Origin: Thalassobaculum litoreum DSM 18839 | GTDB taxonomy: Bacteria > Pseudomonadota > Alphaproteobacteria > Thalassobaculales > Thalassobaculaceae | Reading direction: 5' to 3' | Length of the DNA: 64,000 bases | NCBI RefSeq assembly: GCF_900102465.1 | Contig: NZ_FNBW01000009.1 | Span: 124,001 to 188,000 of the forward strand | Program-made: the position numbers and the translations under genes | Notes under the pieces: model-generated | What the model saw: the letters and a program-made list of their open reading frames with translations, nothing else | Database searches by the model: none | What the model was told of the DNA's origin: nothing | Shown here: in pieces, positions 8,857 to 18,131 of the stretch | Layout of the letters: each line of letters starts with the position of its first letter | Position numbering within the stretch: the first letter of the stretch is position 1

Positions 8857-10181
8857 CCGGTCATCACCGCGTTCAGCGCCGTCAGCACCGACATGGTGAA
8901 CACGAAGAACACCGCGACATAGATCAGGTTCGGGCTGATCGCCAGGCCGAGCGGTCGCACGCCGAACAGGCGGCCCGCCGTCACCACGGTCAGCGAGCTG
9001 ATCGAGCTCATCGCTCCCATGCCCCAGCCGAACAGCATCGCCGTCATCAGCGGCAGATGGGCAACCGCCAGGTCGCTGCTGGTCACCGCCACCATCATCA
9101 CCGTGCCAGTGATCATCGGATGCACGCCCATCAGGGCGAACAGCACCATGGCTCCCGCCACCGCCGACAGGGCGGCCCAGGCCGGCAGATGGTCGGCGAT
9201 CCAGGGCGCCATCACCTCAAGGATCGGCGGCGCGGTCTCCGCCAGCGTTCCCAGCACGAGGGAGATCGAGACGATCAGCAGGTCGTCCCCCATGGTCGCC
9301 ATCGCCCCCTTGGTGTCGCCATAGACCTCGGCGACGCGGTGCGGCTGCTGGATCAGGTGGATGGCGCAGAGCACCGGCATGACCATCAGCACCGCCCCCA
9401 GGGTGCTGATCGGGAAGATCTGCGAGGCGGCGACCACCAGTCCGCCGACCACGACCATCAGCAGGCCGATCGGGGCGAGGCAGGCCAGCCCCCGGCGCAC
9501 GGCGTCCAGGCTGAGCGGCCGGGCGAAGATCAGCAGCGAGATGATCAGCCCGCAGACCGCCATCGACCCGCCCAGCAGAAACGCCTGCCAGACCGGCACC
9601 TCCGGCACATAGGTATAGGCGACCGCGAAGCCCACCAGGAACGGCGAATAGAGCGCCACGGTGTTCATGCCGCGCAGCGACGCCAGGGCGGACGACCGGC
9701 GCTGCTTCTCGCCGGCATCGTCGGGAATCACCGAGGCCATGAAGGCGAAGGAGCCGGTGTTCAGCACCGCCCCAAAGGCATGGGCGCCGAACAGCAAACC
9801 GATCCCCGACAGCCGCTCCGGCAGCGCCGCGATCCGGTGCTGGGCGGTGCGCACCGCCGGCAGGCCGCGGGCGATCGTCCGGGTCATCGCCAGGGTCGGC
9901 AGCATGCCGGCGAAGATCAGCGTCCGGTCGAGTCCGCGCAGCATCTCGCCCGGATCGGCCCCGGCCCAGAGCAGGAGCGCGCCGAGTCCGGCGATCAGCG
10001 CGGACACGGCCAGCGTCTCCCGGCGCGCGTCGAGCAGCGACAGCACGACCACCACGCCGAGCGCGCTCGCCGCGACGGTATGAAGCCAGCCGATATCGAC
10101 CCAGAGCAGGACCAGTGCGGCCAGCCAGATCGCCAGAAGGACGGGCGGGCGCCAGCGCCGGTTCAAAGCGGAGATTGTCAT
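8853..10181 (-). CDS. polytopic inner-membrane protein, transporter-like, unknown
   Basis: A 442-residue protein with ten or more hydrophobic segments in two halves. Re-entrant-like small-residue motifs occur in each half (AHAFGAVLNTGSFAFMASVI; GVHPMITGTVMMVAVTSSDL), an arrangement seen in ion-transporter superfamily carriers. I cannot assign a known family or substrate. The ATG at 10181 precedes a basic segment and the first helix; an earlier in-frame start at 10217 adds 12 residues and neither has a good RBS. It converges with the DMT gene and is divergent from the SDR at 10271. Confidence 0.75.
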   Translation of the reverse strand: MTISALNRRWRPPVLLAIWLAALVLLWVDIGWLHTVAASALGVVVVLSLLDARRETLAVSALIAGLGALLLWAGADPGEMLRGLDRTLIFAGMLPTLAMTRTIARGLPAVRTAQHRIAALPERLSGIGLLFGAHAFGAVLNTGSFAFMASVIPDDAGEKQRRSSALASLRGMNTVALYSPFLVGFAVAYTYVPEVPVWQAFLLGGSMAVCGLIISLLIFARPLSLDAVRRGLACLAPIGLLMVVVGGLVVAASQIFPISTLGAVLMVMPVLCAIHLIQQPHRVAEVYGDTKGAMATMGDDLLIVSISLVLGTLAETAPPILEVMAPWIADHLPAWAALSAVAGAMVLFALMGVHPMITGTVMMVAVTSSDLAVAHLPLMTAMLFGWGMGAMSSISSLTVVTAGRLFGVRPLGLAISPNLIYVAVFFVFTMSVLTALNAVMTG

Positions 10182-10270
10182 CGGGTAGACGGTCGCCCAA
10201 AGTTTTGTGCAACGCAACGGACCAACACGCCGCAGAGAAGCGGCGGTGCCGCATCAGAGGGAGGAATTCA

Positions 10271-11065
10271 ATGGCCGGCAGGCTGACGGGTAAACGCGCG
10301 CTGGTGATGGGGGCCGGGTCGTCCGGTCCGGGCTGGGGCAACGGCAAGGCGACGGCGGTGCTGTTCGCCCGCGAGGGGGCCAAGGTCGTCTGCGCCGACG
10401 TGAACGGCGCGGCGGCGCAAGAGACGGCGGCCATCATCGAAGGCGAAGGCGGCGCGGCGGTGGCCGAGACCTGCGACGTCACCGACTCCGATCAGGTCGC
10501 CGGCGTCGTGAGCCGGATGGTCGAGCGCTGGGGCGGGATCGACATCCTCCACAACAATGTCGGCATCGCCAAGATGGGCGGGCCGGTGGAACTGTCGGAG
10601 GACGACTGGCATCGGGTGATGGACGTGAACCTCACCGGCGTGTTCCTCGCCTGCAAACACGTGCTGCCGCATATGCTGGAGGCCGGCCGGGGCGCGATCG
10701 TCAACGTCTCCTCGATCGCCGGCTTCCGATATGTGGGCTATCCCTATGCCAGCTACTACGCGTCCAAGGGCGGGCTGAATCAGCTCACGGTCGGCCTCGC
10801 CCTGCAATACGCGGCCCAGGGCATCCGGGCGAACGTGGTGATGCCGGGGCTGATGGACACCCCGCTGATCCGCACCCAGATCGCCGGGCAATATGCCGAT
10901 ATCGACGCGATGATCCGCGAGCGGGACGCGAAGTCTCCCACCGGCAAGATGGGCGACGCCTGGGATGTGGCGCACGCCGCCCTGTTCCTCGCCAGCGACG
11001 AGGCGAAGTACATCAACGGGGTGTGCCTGCCGGTCGATGGCGGACATCACATGAAGGTGGGGTAA
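10271..11065 (+). CDS. SDR family oxidoreductase (canonical catalytic residues)
   Basis: A 264-residue NAD(P)-dependent short-chain dehydrogenase/reductase. The glycine-rich cofactor motif is in an extended form (GAGSSGPGWGNGKA), followed by the Asp of VVCADVN, NNVG, the catalytic Ser (VNVSS), and the Tyr-Lys pair in ASYYASKGG. The C-terminus is the typical INGVCLPVDGG. The start at 10271 has GGGAGG upstream. It is 178 bp upstream of hutH in the same direction, separated by a long hairpin and the hut operator, so it is probably a separate unit. The substrate is unknown. Confidence 0.92.
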   Translation: MAGRLTGKRALVMGAGSSGPGWGNGKATAVLFAREGAKVVCADVNGAAAQETAAIIEGEGGAAVAETCDVTDSDQVAGVVSRMVERWGGIDILHNNVGIAKMGGPVELSEDDWHRVMDVNLTGVFLACKHVLPHMLEAGRGAIVNVSSIAGFRYVGYPYASYYASKGGLNQLTVGLALQYAAQGIRANVVMPGLMDTPLIRTQIAGQYADIDAMIRERDAKSPTGKMGDAWDVAHAALFLASDEAKYINGVCLPVDGGHHMKVG

Positions 11066-11089
11066 CCCACCGGCCCCTCTCCCACCTCT

Positions 11090-11130
11090 CCCCCCTTACT
11101 CCCCGAACTTGTTCCGGGGAGTAAGGGGAG
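11090..11130. repeat. intergenic palindrome downstream of the SDR
   Basis: A 14-bp perfect inverted repeat (CCCCTTACTCCCCG at 11092-11105; CGGGGAGTAAGGGG at 11115-11128) flanks a 9-nt loop that can pair further. There is no T-tract, so it resembles the window's other intergenic palindromes more than a classic terminator, though it could stop transcription or protect the SDR transcript. Confidence 0.75.
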
Positions 11131-11170
11131 GAACAGCGTGACCCCGCCCCATCCCTCCGACGGCGTCTTA

Positions 11171-11184
11171 TTTGTATATACATA
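11171..11184 (+). promoter_or_regulatory. putative HutC operator upstream of hutH
   Basis: A perfect 10-bp palindrome, TGTATATACA (11173-11182), lies 60 bp upstream of hutH in an AT-rich patch unlike its surroundings. Known HutC sites carry TGTA-N2-TACA. The element before hutC (15243-15258) shares the pattern ATTTGT-N3-TACA. Repression of hutHU by HutC, relieved by urocanate, is inferred. Confidence 0.65.
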
Positions 11185-11242
11185 ATAGCCGAACGACCGT
11201 ATTCTCCCCTTACGACGCACCCGTGAGCGCTGGAGGCAGGTC

Positions 11243-12766
11243 ATGAGCATCACGCTGGTTCCCGGAGAGGCCACCCTCGACACGCTGGAGCGGATCTGGC
11301 GCAGCGACGCGGCCCTCACCCTCGACCCCGCCGCCCGACCCTGCGTTGAGGCCGCCGCCGCGCTGGTCCGCAAGGCGGCGTCGGAGGATGCCGCCGTCTA
11401 TGGCGTGAACACCGGCTTCGGCAAGCTGGCGACGGTCAAGATCAAGCCCTCGGACACCGCCACCCTGCAGCGCAACCTGATCCTCAGCCATTGCTGCGGC
11501 GTCGGCGACACGCTGGATTCGGCCACCACCCGTCTGATGATGGCGCTGAAGCTGCTGTCGCTCGGCCGCGGCGCCTCCGGCGTGCCATGGAGTACCGTGC
11601 AGCTCATCCAGGACATGCTGAACGCCGGCGTCCTGCCGGTGGTGCCCGACCAGGGCTCCGTCGGCGCGTCCGGCGACCTCGCCCCGCTGGCCCACATGGC
11701 CGCCGCGATGATCGGCGAAGGAACCGCCATCTATAAAGGCGAGACCCTCCCCGCCGCCGAGGCCCTGAAGCGGGCCGGGCTCGCCCCCATCGTGCTGGGA
11801 CCGAAGGAAGGACTGGCGCTGATCAACGGCACCCAGTTCTCCACCGCCCTGGCCCTGACCGGCCTGTTCCGGGCCTGGCGCAACGCCCGCGCCGCAATCG
11901 TCTCGTCGTCGCTGTCGACCGACGCGATCATGGGCTCCACCGCCCCGCTGGTGGACGCGATCCATACGCTGCGCGGCCATCGCGGCCAGATCGACGTCGC
12001 CCGCGCCCAGGCCTTCCTGATGGCCGGCAGCCAGATCCGCGAGAGCCACCGCGAAGGCGACACCCGCGTCCAGGACCCCTACTGCATCCGCTGTCAGGCC
12101 CAGGTGACCGGGGCAGCGGTCGATCTGCTGCGCTTCGCCGGCGGCACGCTGCAGATCGAGGCCAACGCGGTCACCGACAACCCGCTTGTACTGGTGGAGG
12201 AAGGGCTGATCGTGTCCGGCGGCAACTTCCACGCCGAGCCGGTGGGTTTCGCCGCCGACCAGATCGCGCTGGCCGTCGCCGAGATCGGCGCCATCGCCCA
12301 GCGCCGGGTGGCGCTGATGGTGGACCCGACCCTGAGCTTCGACCTGCCGCCGTTCCTCACCCCGGACCCGGGGTTGAATTCCGGCCTGATGATCGCCGAG
12401 GTCACGACGGCTGCGCTGATGAGCGAGAACAAGCACATGGCCAATCCGTGCACCACGGATTCCACGCCGACCTCGGCCAATCAGGAGGACCATGTCAGCA
12501 TGGCCGCCCATGGTGCCCGGCGGCTGGCCAAGATGAACGCCAACCTGAACGTCATCCTCGGCGTCGAGCTGATGTGCGCCGCCCAGGGCATCGAGTTCCG
12601 CGCGCCGCTGACGACCAGCCCGGCGCTGGCGGCGGTGATGAAGCGGGTGCGCGCGACCATCCCCGCCATCGTCGAAGACCGCATGCTGGCCCCCGATATC
12701 GAGGCCGCCGCCGCCCTGGTTGCCGACGGTGTCCTGACCGACGCCGTCGATCTTCCCGTCACCTGA
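11243..12766 (+). CDS. hutH: histidine ammonia-lyase
   Basis: A 507-residue cytosolic enzyme that deaminates L-histidine to trans-urocanate, the first step of histidine catabolism. The MIO prosthetic group forms from Ala142-Ser143-Gly144 within [14 protein letters not shown]; these positions equal those in the Pseudomonas enzyme. YGVNTGFG (residues 53-60) is the conserved Tyr53 loop, and the C-terminal core includes QEDHVSM. Length is normal for the family (about 505-515). The ATG at 11243 has GGAGG upstream. hutU follows after 31 bp, so the two form one operon under the putative HutC operator. Confidence 0.97.
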   Translation: MSITLVPGEATLDTLERIWRSDAALTLDPAARPCVEAAAALVRKAASEDAAVYGVNTGFGKLATVKIKPSDTATLQRNLILSHCCGVGDTLDSATTRLMMALKLLSLGRGASGVPWSTVQLIQDMLNAGVLPVVPDQGSVGASGDLAPLAHMAAAMIGEGTAIYKGETLPAAEALKRAGLAPIVLGPKEGLALINGTQFSTALALTGLFRAWRNARAAIVSSSLSTDAIMGSTAPLVDAIHTLRGHRGQIDVARAQAFLMAGSQIRESHREGDTRVQDPYCIRCQAQVTGAAVDLLRFAGGTLQIEANAVTDNPLVLVEEGLIVSGGNFHAEPVGFAADQIALAVAEIGAIAQRRVALMVDPTLSFDLPPFLTPDPGLNSGLMIAEVTTAALMSENKHMANPCTTDSTPTSANQEDHVSMAAHGARRLAKMNANLNVILGVELMCAAQGIEFRAPLTTSPALAAVMKRVRATIPAIVEDRMLAPDIEAAAALVADGVLTDAVDLPVT

Positions 12767-12797
12767 ACCGCCCTCACCCGACCTTGGAGGTGCTGCC

Positions 12798-14468
12798 ATG
12801 ACCAACGCCCGCCACAACATCCGCGACGTCTATCCCGCCACCGGCACCGAGATCACCGCCAAGTCCTGGCTGACCGAGGCGCCGATGCGGATGCTGATGA
12901 ACAACCTGCATCCCGACGTGGCCGAGAACCCGCACGAGCTGGTGGTCTATGGCGGCATCGGCCGGGCGGCGCGCACCTGGGAGGATTTCGACCGCATCGT
13001 CGCCAGCCTGAAGAACCTGGAGGACGACGAGACCCTGCTGGTGCAGTCGGGCAAGCCGGTCGGCATCTTCCGCACCCATGCCGACGCGCCGCGCGTACTG
13101 ATCGCCAACTCGAATATCGTTCCGCACTGGGCGACCTGGGATCACTTCAACGAGCTCGATCACAAGGGGCTGATGATGTACGGCCAGATGACGGCCGGCT
13201 CCTGGATCTATATCGGCAGCCAGGGGATCGTGCAGGGCACCTACGAGACCTTCGCCGAGGCCGGCCGCCAGCATTACGGCGGCTCGCTGAAGGGCCGCTG
13301 GATCCTGACCGGCGGGCTGGGTGGCATGGGCGGCGCGCAGCCGCTGGCCGCCGTCTTCGCCGGCGCCTGCTGCCTTGCCGTCGAATGCGACGAGACCCGC
13401 GCCGATTTCCGGCTGCGCACCCGATATGTGGACGAGAAGACCCACTCGCTGGACGAGGCGCTGGCGATGATCGAACGCTGGACCGCAGCCGGAGAGGCCA
13501 AGTCCGTCGCCCTGATCGGCAACGCCGCCGACGTGTTCCCGGAGCTGGTGCGGCGCGGCGTGCGGCCCGACATCGTCACCGACCAGACCAGCGCCCACGA
13601 TCCGATCAACGGCTACCTGCCCAAGGGCTGGTCCGTCGCCGAGTGGCGCGACAAGCGCGAGACCGCGCCGAAGGAAGTGGAGAAGGCCGCCCGCGCCTCC
13701 ATGAAGGAGCATGTGGCGGCGATGGTCGACTTCTGGAACGCCGGGGTGCCGACCCTCGACTACGGCAACAACATCCGGCAGGTGGCGCTGGAGGAAGGGC
13801 TGGAGAACGCCTTCGCCTTCCCCGGCTTCGTGCCTGCCTATATCCGCCCGCTGTTCTGCCGCGGCATCGGCCCGTTCCGCTGGTGCGCGCTGTCCGGCGA
13901 TCCGGAGGACATCTACAAGACCGACGCCAAGGTGAAGGAGCTGACCGACGATCCGCACCTGCACCAGTGGCTGGACATGGCCCGCGAGCGGATCAGCTTC
14001 CAGGGCCTGCCCGCCCGCATCTGCTGGGTCGGGCTGGGGGTCCGCCACAAGCTCGGCCTCGCCTTCAACGCGATGGTGCGCAGCGGCGAGCTGAAGGCGC
14101 CGGTGGTGATCGGCCGCGACCACCTGGACAGCGGCTCGGTCGCCAGCCCGAACCGGGAGACCGAGGCGATGAAGGACGGCAGCGACGCGGTCTCCGACTG
14201 GCCGTTGCTGAACGCCCTGCTGAACACCGCCTCGGGGGCGACCTGGGTCAGCCTGCACCATGGCGGCGGGGTCGGCATCGGCTTCAGCCAGCATGCCGGC
14301 ATGGTGATCTGCTGCGACGGCACCGAGACGGCCGACAGGCGGCTGGAGCGCGTTCTGTGGAACGACCCGGCCAGCGGCGTGATGCGCCACGCCGACGCGG
14401 GCTACGAGATCGCGGTCGAGTGCGCGCGCGAGCATCAGCTTCGGCTCCCAGGGATTCTGGGGGATTAG
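12798..14468 (+). CDS. hutU: urocanate hydratase
   Basis: A 556-residue NAD+-dependent urocanase converting urocanate to 4-imidazolone-5-propionate. Family features are the N-terminal [25 protein letters not shown], the NAD-binding glycine region [16 protein letters not shown], and the C-terminal [16 protein letters not shown]. Length matches the family (about 555-560). Its ATG has TTGGAGG upstream and lies 31 bp after hutH. The later enzymes (hutI, hutG or hutF) are not in this window. hutC lies tail to tail downstream. Confidence 0.97.
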   Translation: MTNARHNIRDVYPATGTEITAKSWLTEAPMRMLMNNLHPDVAENPHELVVYGGIGRAARTWEDFDRIVASLKNLEDDETLLVQSGKPVGIFRTHADAPRVLIANSNIVPHWATWDHFNELDHKGLMMYGQMTAGSWIYIGSQGIVQGTYETFAEAGRQHYGGSLKGRWILTGGLGGMGGAQPLAAVFAGACCLAVECDETRADFRLRTRYVDEKTHSLDEALAMIERWTAAGEAKSVALIGNAADVFPELVRRGVRPDIVTDQTSAHDPINGYLPKGWSVAEWRDKRETAPKEVEKAARASMKEHVAAMVDFWNAGVPTLDYGNNIRQVALEEGLENAFAFPGFVPAYIRPLFCRGIGPFRWCALSGDPEDIYKTDAKVKELTDDPHLHQWLDMARERISFQGLPARICWVGLGVRHKLGLAFNAMVRSGELKAPVVIGRDHLDSGSVASPNRETEAMKDGSDAVSDWPLLNALLNTASGATWVSLHHGGGVGIGFSQHAGMVICCDGTETADRRLERVLWNDPASGVMRHADAGYEIAVECAREHQLRLPGILGD

Positions 14469-14537
14469 CCCGGGACGTCGGGAGGAAGATCCGGCCACTC
14501 GTCCGTCAGGATGACGGGAGGGGCATGTCCCGAGCCC

Positions 14538-15239
14538 CTACCGTCGCTCCGACTTCAGCGAGAACAGCGCGCCCGGGTGCAGCATCGAGGCATGGGTGAT
14601 CGGCCGGTCGCCGAGCCGCGACACACGCTCGATCCGCAGCAGCGCCGTCCCCGCCGCGACCTCCAACGCCTCGGCCGCCCGACCATCGGCGGCGAGGGCG
14701 GAGATCTCGTGGTCGACGCCGGTATAGGGCACGTTCTCCAGCAGCCAGTGATTGGCGCTGACTTCCGAGAAATCCACGTCCAGCGCCGCCGGCACCTGCG
14801 CCAGATTGATCCAGCGGGTGTCGTGCTGGAACACCCGGCCGTCGGCCCAGTGGCGCCCCACGACGTTCAGGTGCCGCTCGCCCTGCGCCGCGCCGAGCGC
14901 CTCGGCGATGACCGCGGCCGGGGCGGCGTGGCGCCGGGTCAGCAGCTCGTAGCGATAGGCGAAGCCGCGCCCCTCGATCTCCTCGCGTACCGAGGGGATG
15001 CGGATCAGCACGCCACCGCCATCCCGGGGCGCGACCTGGGTGCCGGCCCGGCGTCGGCGCACCACCAGCCCCTCGTCCGCCAGCTCCCGCAGGGCGCGAT
15101 GGGCGGTCAGGCGCGAGCAGTTGAAGTCGGCGGCAATCTGCTCCTCGCCGGGCACCATATCGCCGGCCAGCAGCGCGCCGGACTCGATCTTCGCCCGCAG
15201 CGCGTCCTTCACAAGTTGATAGATCGGCGTATCCGCCAC
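14538..15239 (-). CDS. hutC: histidine-utilization repressor, GntR/HutC family
   Basis: A 233-residue regulator. The N-terminal winged helix-turn-helix is typical of GntR (GEEQIAADFNCSRLTAHRAL, residues about 30-50, then LADEGLVVRRRRAGTQVA). The C-terminal UTRA domain binds urocanate-type ligands. Location beside hutHU identifies it as HutC. The start is GTG at 15239; an upstream ATG is out of frame. No clear RBS precedes it, and an operator-like palindrome ends 4 bp from the start codon, suggesting tight autorepression. It is convergent with hutU. Confidence 0.9.
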   Translation of the reverse strand: MADTPIYQLVKDALRAKIESGALLAGDMVPGEEQIAADFNCSRLTAHRALRELADEGLVVRRRRAGTQVAPRDGGGVLIRIPSVREEIEGRGFAYRYELLTRRHAAPAAVIAEALGAAQGERHLNVVGRHWADGRVFQHDTRWINLAQVPAALDVDFSEVSANHWLLENVPYTGVDHEISALAADGRAAEALEVAAGTALLRIERVSRLGDRPITHASMLHPGALFSLKSERR

Positions 15240-15242
15240 GGC

Positions 15243-15258
15243 ATTTGTCTTTACAAAT
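15243..15258 (-). promoter_or_regulatory. putative HutC operator, autoregulation of hutC
   Basis: An inverted repeat of ATTTGT and ACAAAT separated by CTTT lies immediately upstream of the hutC GTG. It shares ATTTGT-N3-TACA with the palindrome upstream of hutH. Bound repressor here would block the start region of its own gene. Confidence 0.6.
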
Positions 15259-15290
15259 TGAACCCGACATCCGGTATAGGCGCTGCCGTC

Positions 15291-15425
15291 CTAGGGCGCC
15301 AGCACCAGCTTGATGATCAGCCCGACCACGCCGACCGTCACCACGCCGGCCAGCCACAGGCCGACGAACCAGGCCAGCCGCCGCAGCCGGCTGCCGTCAC
15401 GGGGACCGTACTTGCCGCCGCTCAA
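15291..15425 (-). CDS. DUF2474-type small cytochrome bd oxidase subunit
   Basis: A 44-residue single-pass membrane protein. A short basic N-terminus (SGGKYGPRDGSRLRRL) leads to one hydrophobic helix (LAWFVGLWLAGVVTVGVVGL) and ends KLVLAP. DUF2474 proteins of 40-50 residues sit just after cydB in many CIO-type operons and are thought to be small oxidase subunits analogous to CydX. The probable start is TTG at 15425, overlapping the cydB stop as TTGA, which implies translational coupling. No in-frame ATG or GTG exists before the helix. Confidence 0.75.
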   Translation of the reverse strand: MSGGKYGPRDGSRLRRLAWFVGLWLAGVVTVGVVGLIIKLVLAP

Positions 15426-16426
15426 TGGTAGCCCTCTCCCGCCCGGACCTTTCCGCGGAACACGCTGTAGGCGTAGATCGTGTAGGCCAGGATGATGGGC
15501 AGCAACACGGCGGTGCCGACCAGCAGGAAGCCGAGGCTCTCGTCCGGTGCGGCGGCGTCCCAGATCGACACCGAGGGCGGCACGATGTTCGGGTAGAAGC
15601 TGATACCGAGCCCGACGAAACACAGCACGAACAGGATCTGCGCCGAGATGAACGGCTGGTAGTCGCGCCGCCGCAGCAGCCCCCAGCCCAGGCTCAGCAC
15701 CGTCAGGCCGGTCAGCACCGGCACCGGCGCCGCCCAGAGCAGCCAGGGCAGCGAGAACCAGCGCTCCATGTAAACGGGGTCCAGGAACGGCGTCCACAGG
15801 CTGACCGCGCCGACCATGACGACCGTCCCGATCGCCGCCGGCCAGGCGATGCGGAAGCCGTGATCCCGCACCCCGTCCTCGGTCTTCATCACCAGCCAGG
15901 TCGCGCCGAGCAGCGCGTATCCGATCGCCACCGCAACGCCGCAGAGCAGGCTGAACGGCGTGAGCCAGTCCCACCAGCCGCCGGCATAGGCGCGGTTCTC
16001 GACCTCGATCCCCTGCACCAGGGCGCCCAGGATGATGCCCTGGGACAGGGCGGCGACCAGCGAGCCGAGGGTGAAGGACCAGTCCCACACCCGCTTCCAG
16101 CGCACCGTCTTCCAGCGGAACTCGAAGGCCACCCCGCGGAACACCAGGCCGAGCAGCATGGCCGTCACCGGCGCGTAGACCGCCGGCATCAGCACCGCAT
16201 AGGCCAACGGGAAGACGGCGAACAGCCCGCCGCCGCCGAGCACCAGCCAGGTCTCGTTGCCGTCCCAGACCGGGGCGACGGTGTTCATGGCCACGTCCCG
16301 CTCGCCCTCGTCCGACAGGAACGGGAAGACCAGGCCGATGCCGAGGTCGAACCCATCCAGGACCACATAGAGCAGGACGGCGGTGGCGATCAGCAGGGCC
16401 CAGATCAGGGCGAGATCCATCTCCAT
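15422..16426 (-). CDS. cydB: cytochrome bd-type quinol oxidase subunit II
   Basis: A 334-residue integral membrane subunit with about nine helices, beginning MEMDLALIWALLIATAVLLY, then VLDGFDLGIG, the family N-terminal signature. It pairs with CydA in a quinol:O2 oxidoreductase. The ATG at 16426 has GAGGAG 8 bp upstream; a GTG at 16435 overlapping the cydA stop is possible but would leave no RBS spacing. It is coupled to cydA upstream and the DUF2474 gene downstream. Confidence 0.95.
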   Translation of the reverse strand: MEMDLALIWALLIATAVLLYVVLDGFDLGIGLVFPFLSDEGERDVAMNTVAPVWDGNETWLVLGGGGLFAVFPLAYAVLMPAVYAPVTAMLLGLVFRGVAFEFRWKTVRWKRVWDWSFTLGSLVAALSQGIILGALVQGIEVENRAYAGGWWDWLTPFSLLCGVAVAIGYALLGATWLVMKTEDGVRDHGFRIAWPAAIGTVVMVGAVSLWTPFLDPVYMERWFSLPWLLWAAPVPVLTGLTVLSLGWGLLRRRDYQPFISAQILFVLCFVGLGISFYPNIVPPSVSIWDAAAPDESLGFLLVGTAVLLPIILAYTIYAYSVFRGKVRAGEGYH

Positions 16427-16431
16427 GACGC

Positions 16432-17838
16432 TCACTCCTCCCCCGGGGCGCCGGGACCGGCCGCGCCGGCCTGGGCCATGCCGGCGGCACGGACCGGTTC
16501 GTCTTCGTTCAGCCCCGGCTCATTGTCATGCGGTGCGGCGTTCATCGACCGCAGCACGTAGTAGACGCCGGCGCCGAACACCAGGAAGTACACCACGATG
16601 AAGGCGATCAAAGACGTCGCCACCGCCGGCACGTCCATCGGCGAGGCGGAGTCCGCCGTGCGCAGCAGACCGTAGACCGTCCAGGGCTGGCGCCCCATCT
16701 CGGTGGTCACCCAGCCGGCGAGCACGGCGACAAAACCGGACGGCCCCATGACGATCGCCAGACGGTGCAGCAGGTCGGGTTCGTACAGCGTCCCGCGCCA
16801 GCGCCGCCACAGCGCCCACAGGCCGATGCCGACCATGGCGAAGCCGATCGCCACCATCAGCCGGAAGGTCCAGAACAGCACCGTGGCGTTGGGCCGGTCC
16901 TCGCGCGGCCAGTCCTTCAGCCCCTGGACCGCCCCGTCGAGATCATGGGTGAGGATCAGGCTGCCGAGCTTGGGAATGCCGATCGCGTATTTGGTCTCCT
17001 CCGCCTCCATGTCGGGCCAGCCGAACAGGTAGAGCGGCGCGCCCTCCTGGGACTCGAAGTGGCCTTCCATGGCGGCGACCTTGGCCGGCTGGTGCTCCAA
17101 CGTGTTCAGCCCGTGCAGGTCGCCGGCGACGATCTGGATCGGCGCCACCACGGCCGCCATCCACATGGCCATGGAGAACATCAGCCTGGCCGGCCGGTTG
17201 TCCCGGTTGCGCAGCAGGTGCAGGGCGCCCACGGCGCCGACCACGAAGGCCGTGGTCAGATAGGCCGCCAGAACCATGTGAACGAGACGGTACGGGAAGG
17301 ATGGGTTGAACACCACCGCCCACCAGTCGGCCGGCACGAACTGGCCCACATCGTTGATGGCGTAGCCCGCCGGCGTGTGCATCCAGCTGTTCACGCTGAG
17401 GATCCAGAAGGCGGAGATGAAGGTGCCGATCGCCACCATCAGGGTGGCGGCGAAGTGCAGCTTCTTGCCGACCCGCTTCAGCCCGAACAGCATGATCCCG
17501 AGGAAACCGGCCTCCAGGAAGAAGGCGGACAGCACCTCGTATCCCATCAGCGGGCCGAGCACCGGGCCGGTCTTGTCGGAGAATACGCTCCAGTTGGTGC
17601 CGAACTGGTAGCTCATGACGATGCCCGACACGACGCCCATGCCGAAGGCCACGGCGAAGATCTTCAGCCAGTACTGGAAGGTGTCGATATAGACCTGCCG
17701 GCCGGTCGCCAGCCACAGGCCCTCCAGAACCGCGAGATAGGAGGCCAGGCCGATGGAGAACGCCGGGAAGACGATGTGGAACGACACCGTGAAGGCGAAC
17801 TGAAACCGGGCCAGATCGATGGCGAGCGGCAGGTCCAT
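16432..17838 (-). CDS. cydA: cytochrome bd-type quinol oxidase subunit I (CIO type)
   Basis: A 468-residue membrane subunit carrying the haems and quinol site. The N-terminus reads MDLPLAIDLARFQFAFTVSF with the haem-ligand His following. GRQPWTVYGLLRT near residue 390 is the signature of cyanide-insensitive/CIO oxidases, and the short Q-loop region is of that subtype. The start at 17838 is preferred because GAGGAG lies 8 bp upstream; a GTG at 17847 sits on the RBS. It is the first gene of cydA-cydB-DUF2474. A perfect FNR box lies 194 bp upstream. Confidence 0.95.
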   Translation of the reverse strand: MDLPLAIDLARFQFAFTVSFHIVFPAFSIGLASYLAVLEGLWLATGRQVYIDTFQYWLKIFAVAFGMGVVSGIVMSYQFGTNWSVFSDKTGPVLGPLMGYEVLSAFFLEAGFLGIMLFGLKRVGKKLHFAATLMVAIGTFISAFWILSVNSWMHTPAGYAINDVGQFVPADWWAVVFNPSFPYRLVHMVLAAYLTTAFVVGAVGALHLLRNRDNRPARLMFSMAMWMAAVVAPIQIVAGDLHGLNTLEHQPAKVAAMEGHFESQEGAPLYLFGWPDMEAEETKYAIGIPKLGSLILTHDLDGAVQGLKDWPREDRPNATVLFWTFRLMVAIGFAMVGIGLWALWRRWRGTLYEPDLLHRLAIVMGPSGFVAVLAGWVTTEMGRQPWTVYGLLRTADSASPMDVPAVATSLIAFIVVYFLVFGAGVYYVLRSMNAAPHDNEPGLNEDEPVRAAGMAQAGAAGPGAPGEE

Positions 17839-18031
17839 GCCCCGCACTCCTCGATGGTTGTCGCCGGCCCTAAGGCCCGCTGTGATCCCCCTCGTCGCAC
17901 CGAAGAGCTAGTGCGGCAAGCCGGCAGGGTCCATGCGGCGTTTCATCACCGCGACAGTTTTGCCGCCATACCATGGCGGGGGAGGACGGCAATGGCAGGC
18001 CGGCATCGTTGCGCTCAAAAAGGGTAAAATC

Positions 18032-18045
18032 TTGATTCAGATCAA
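18032..18045. promoter_or_regulatory. FNR/ANR box between cydA and the YeeE/YedE pair
   Basis: TTGAT-N4-ATCAA is a perfect match to the FNR/ANR/FixK consensus. Centred at 18038.5, it would place a class II start near 18080 for the sulfur-transport pair (ATG 18132) or near 17997 for cydA (ATG 17838). Either or both may be oxygen-regulated; orientation cannot be decided from sequence. Confidence 0.8.
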
Positions 18046-18131
18046 TGAAATGGAGCACTCATCCGGGCGACGATCAGGGTGTGGCATTGCCCCATCAGGT
18101 CGGACCACCCGGCCGCTGCAACGAGGTTTGC

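Noticed and set aside
8178-10286. 702-residue plus-strand open frame
   Set aside because: Antisense to the membrane protein gene and partly out of frame with the DMT gene; extremely His/Arg/Gln-rich.
17870-18058. 62-residue minus-strand frame upstream of cydA
   Set aside because: It overlaps the FNR box and promoter region, with no RBS or family features.
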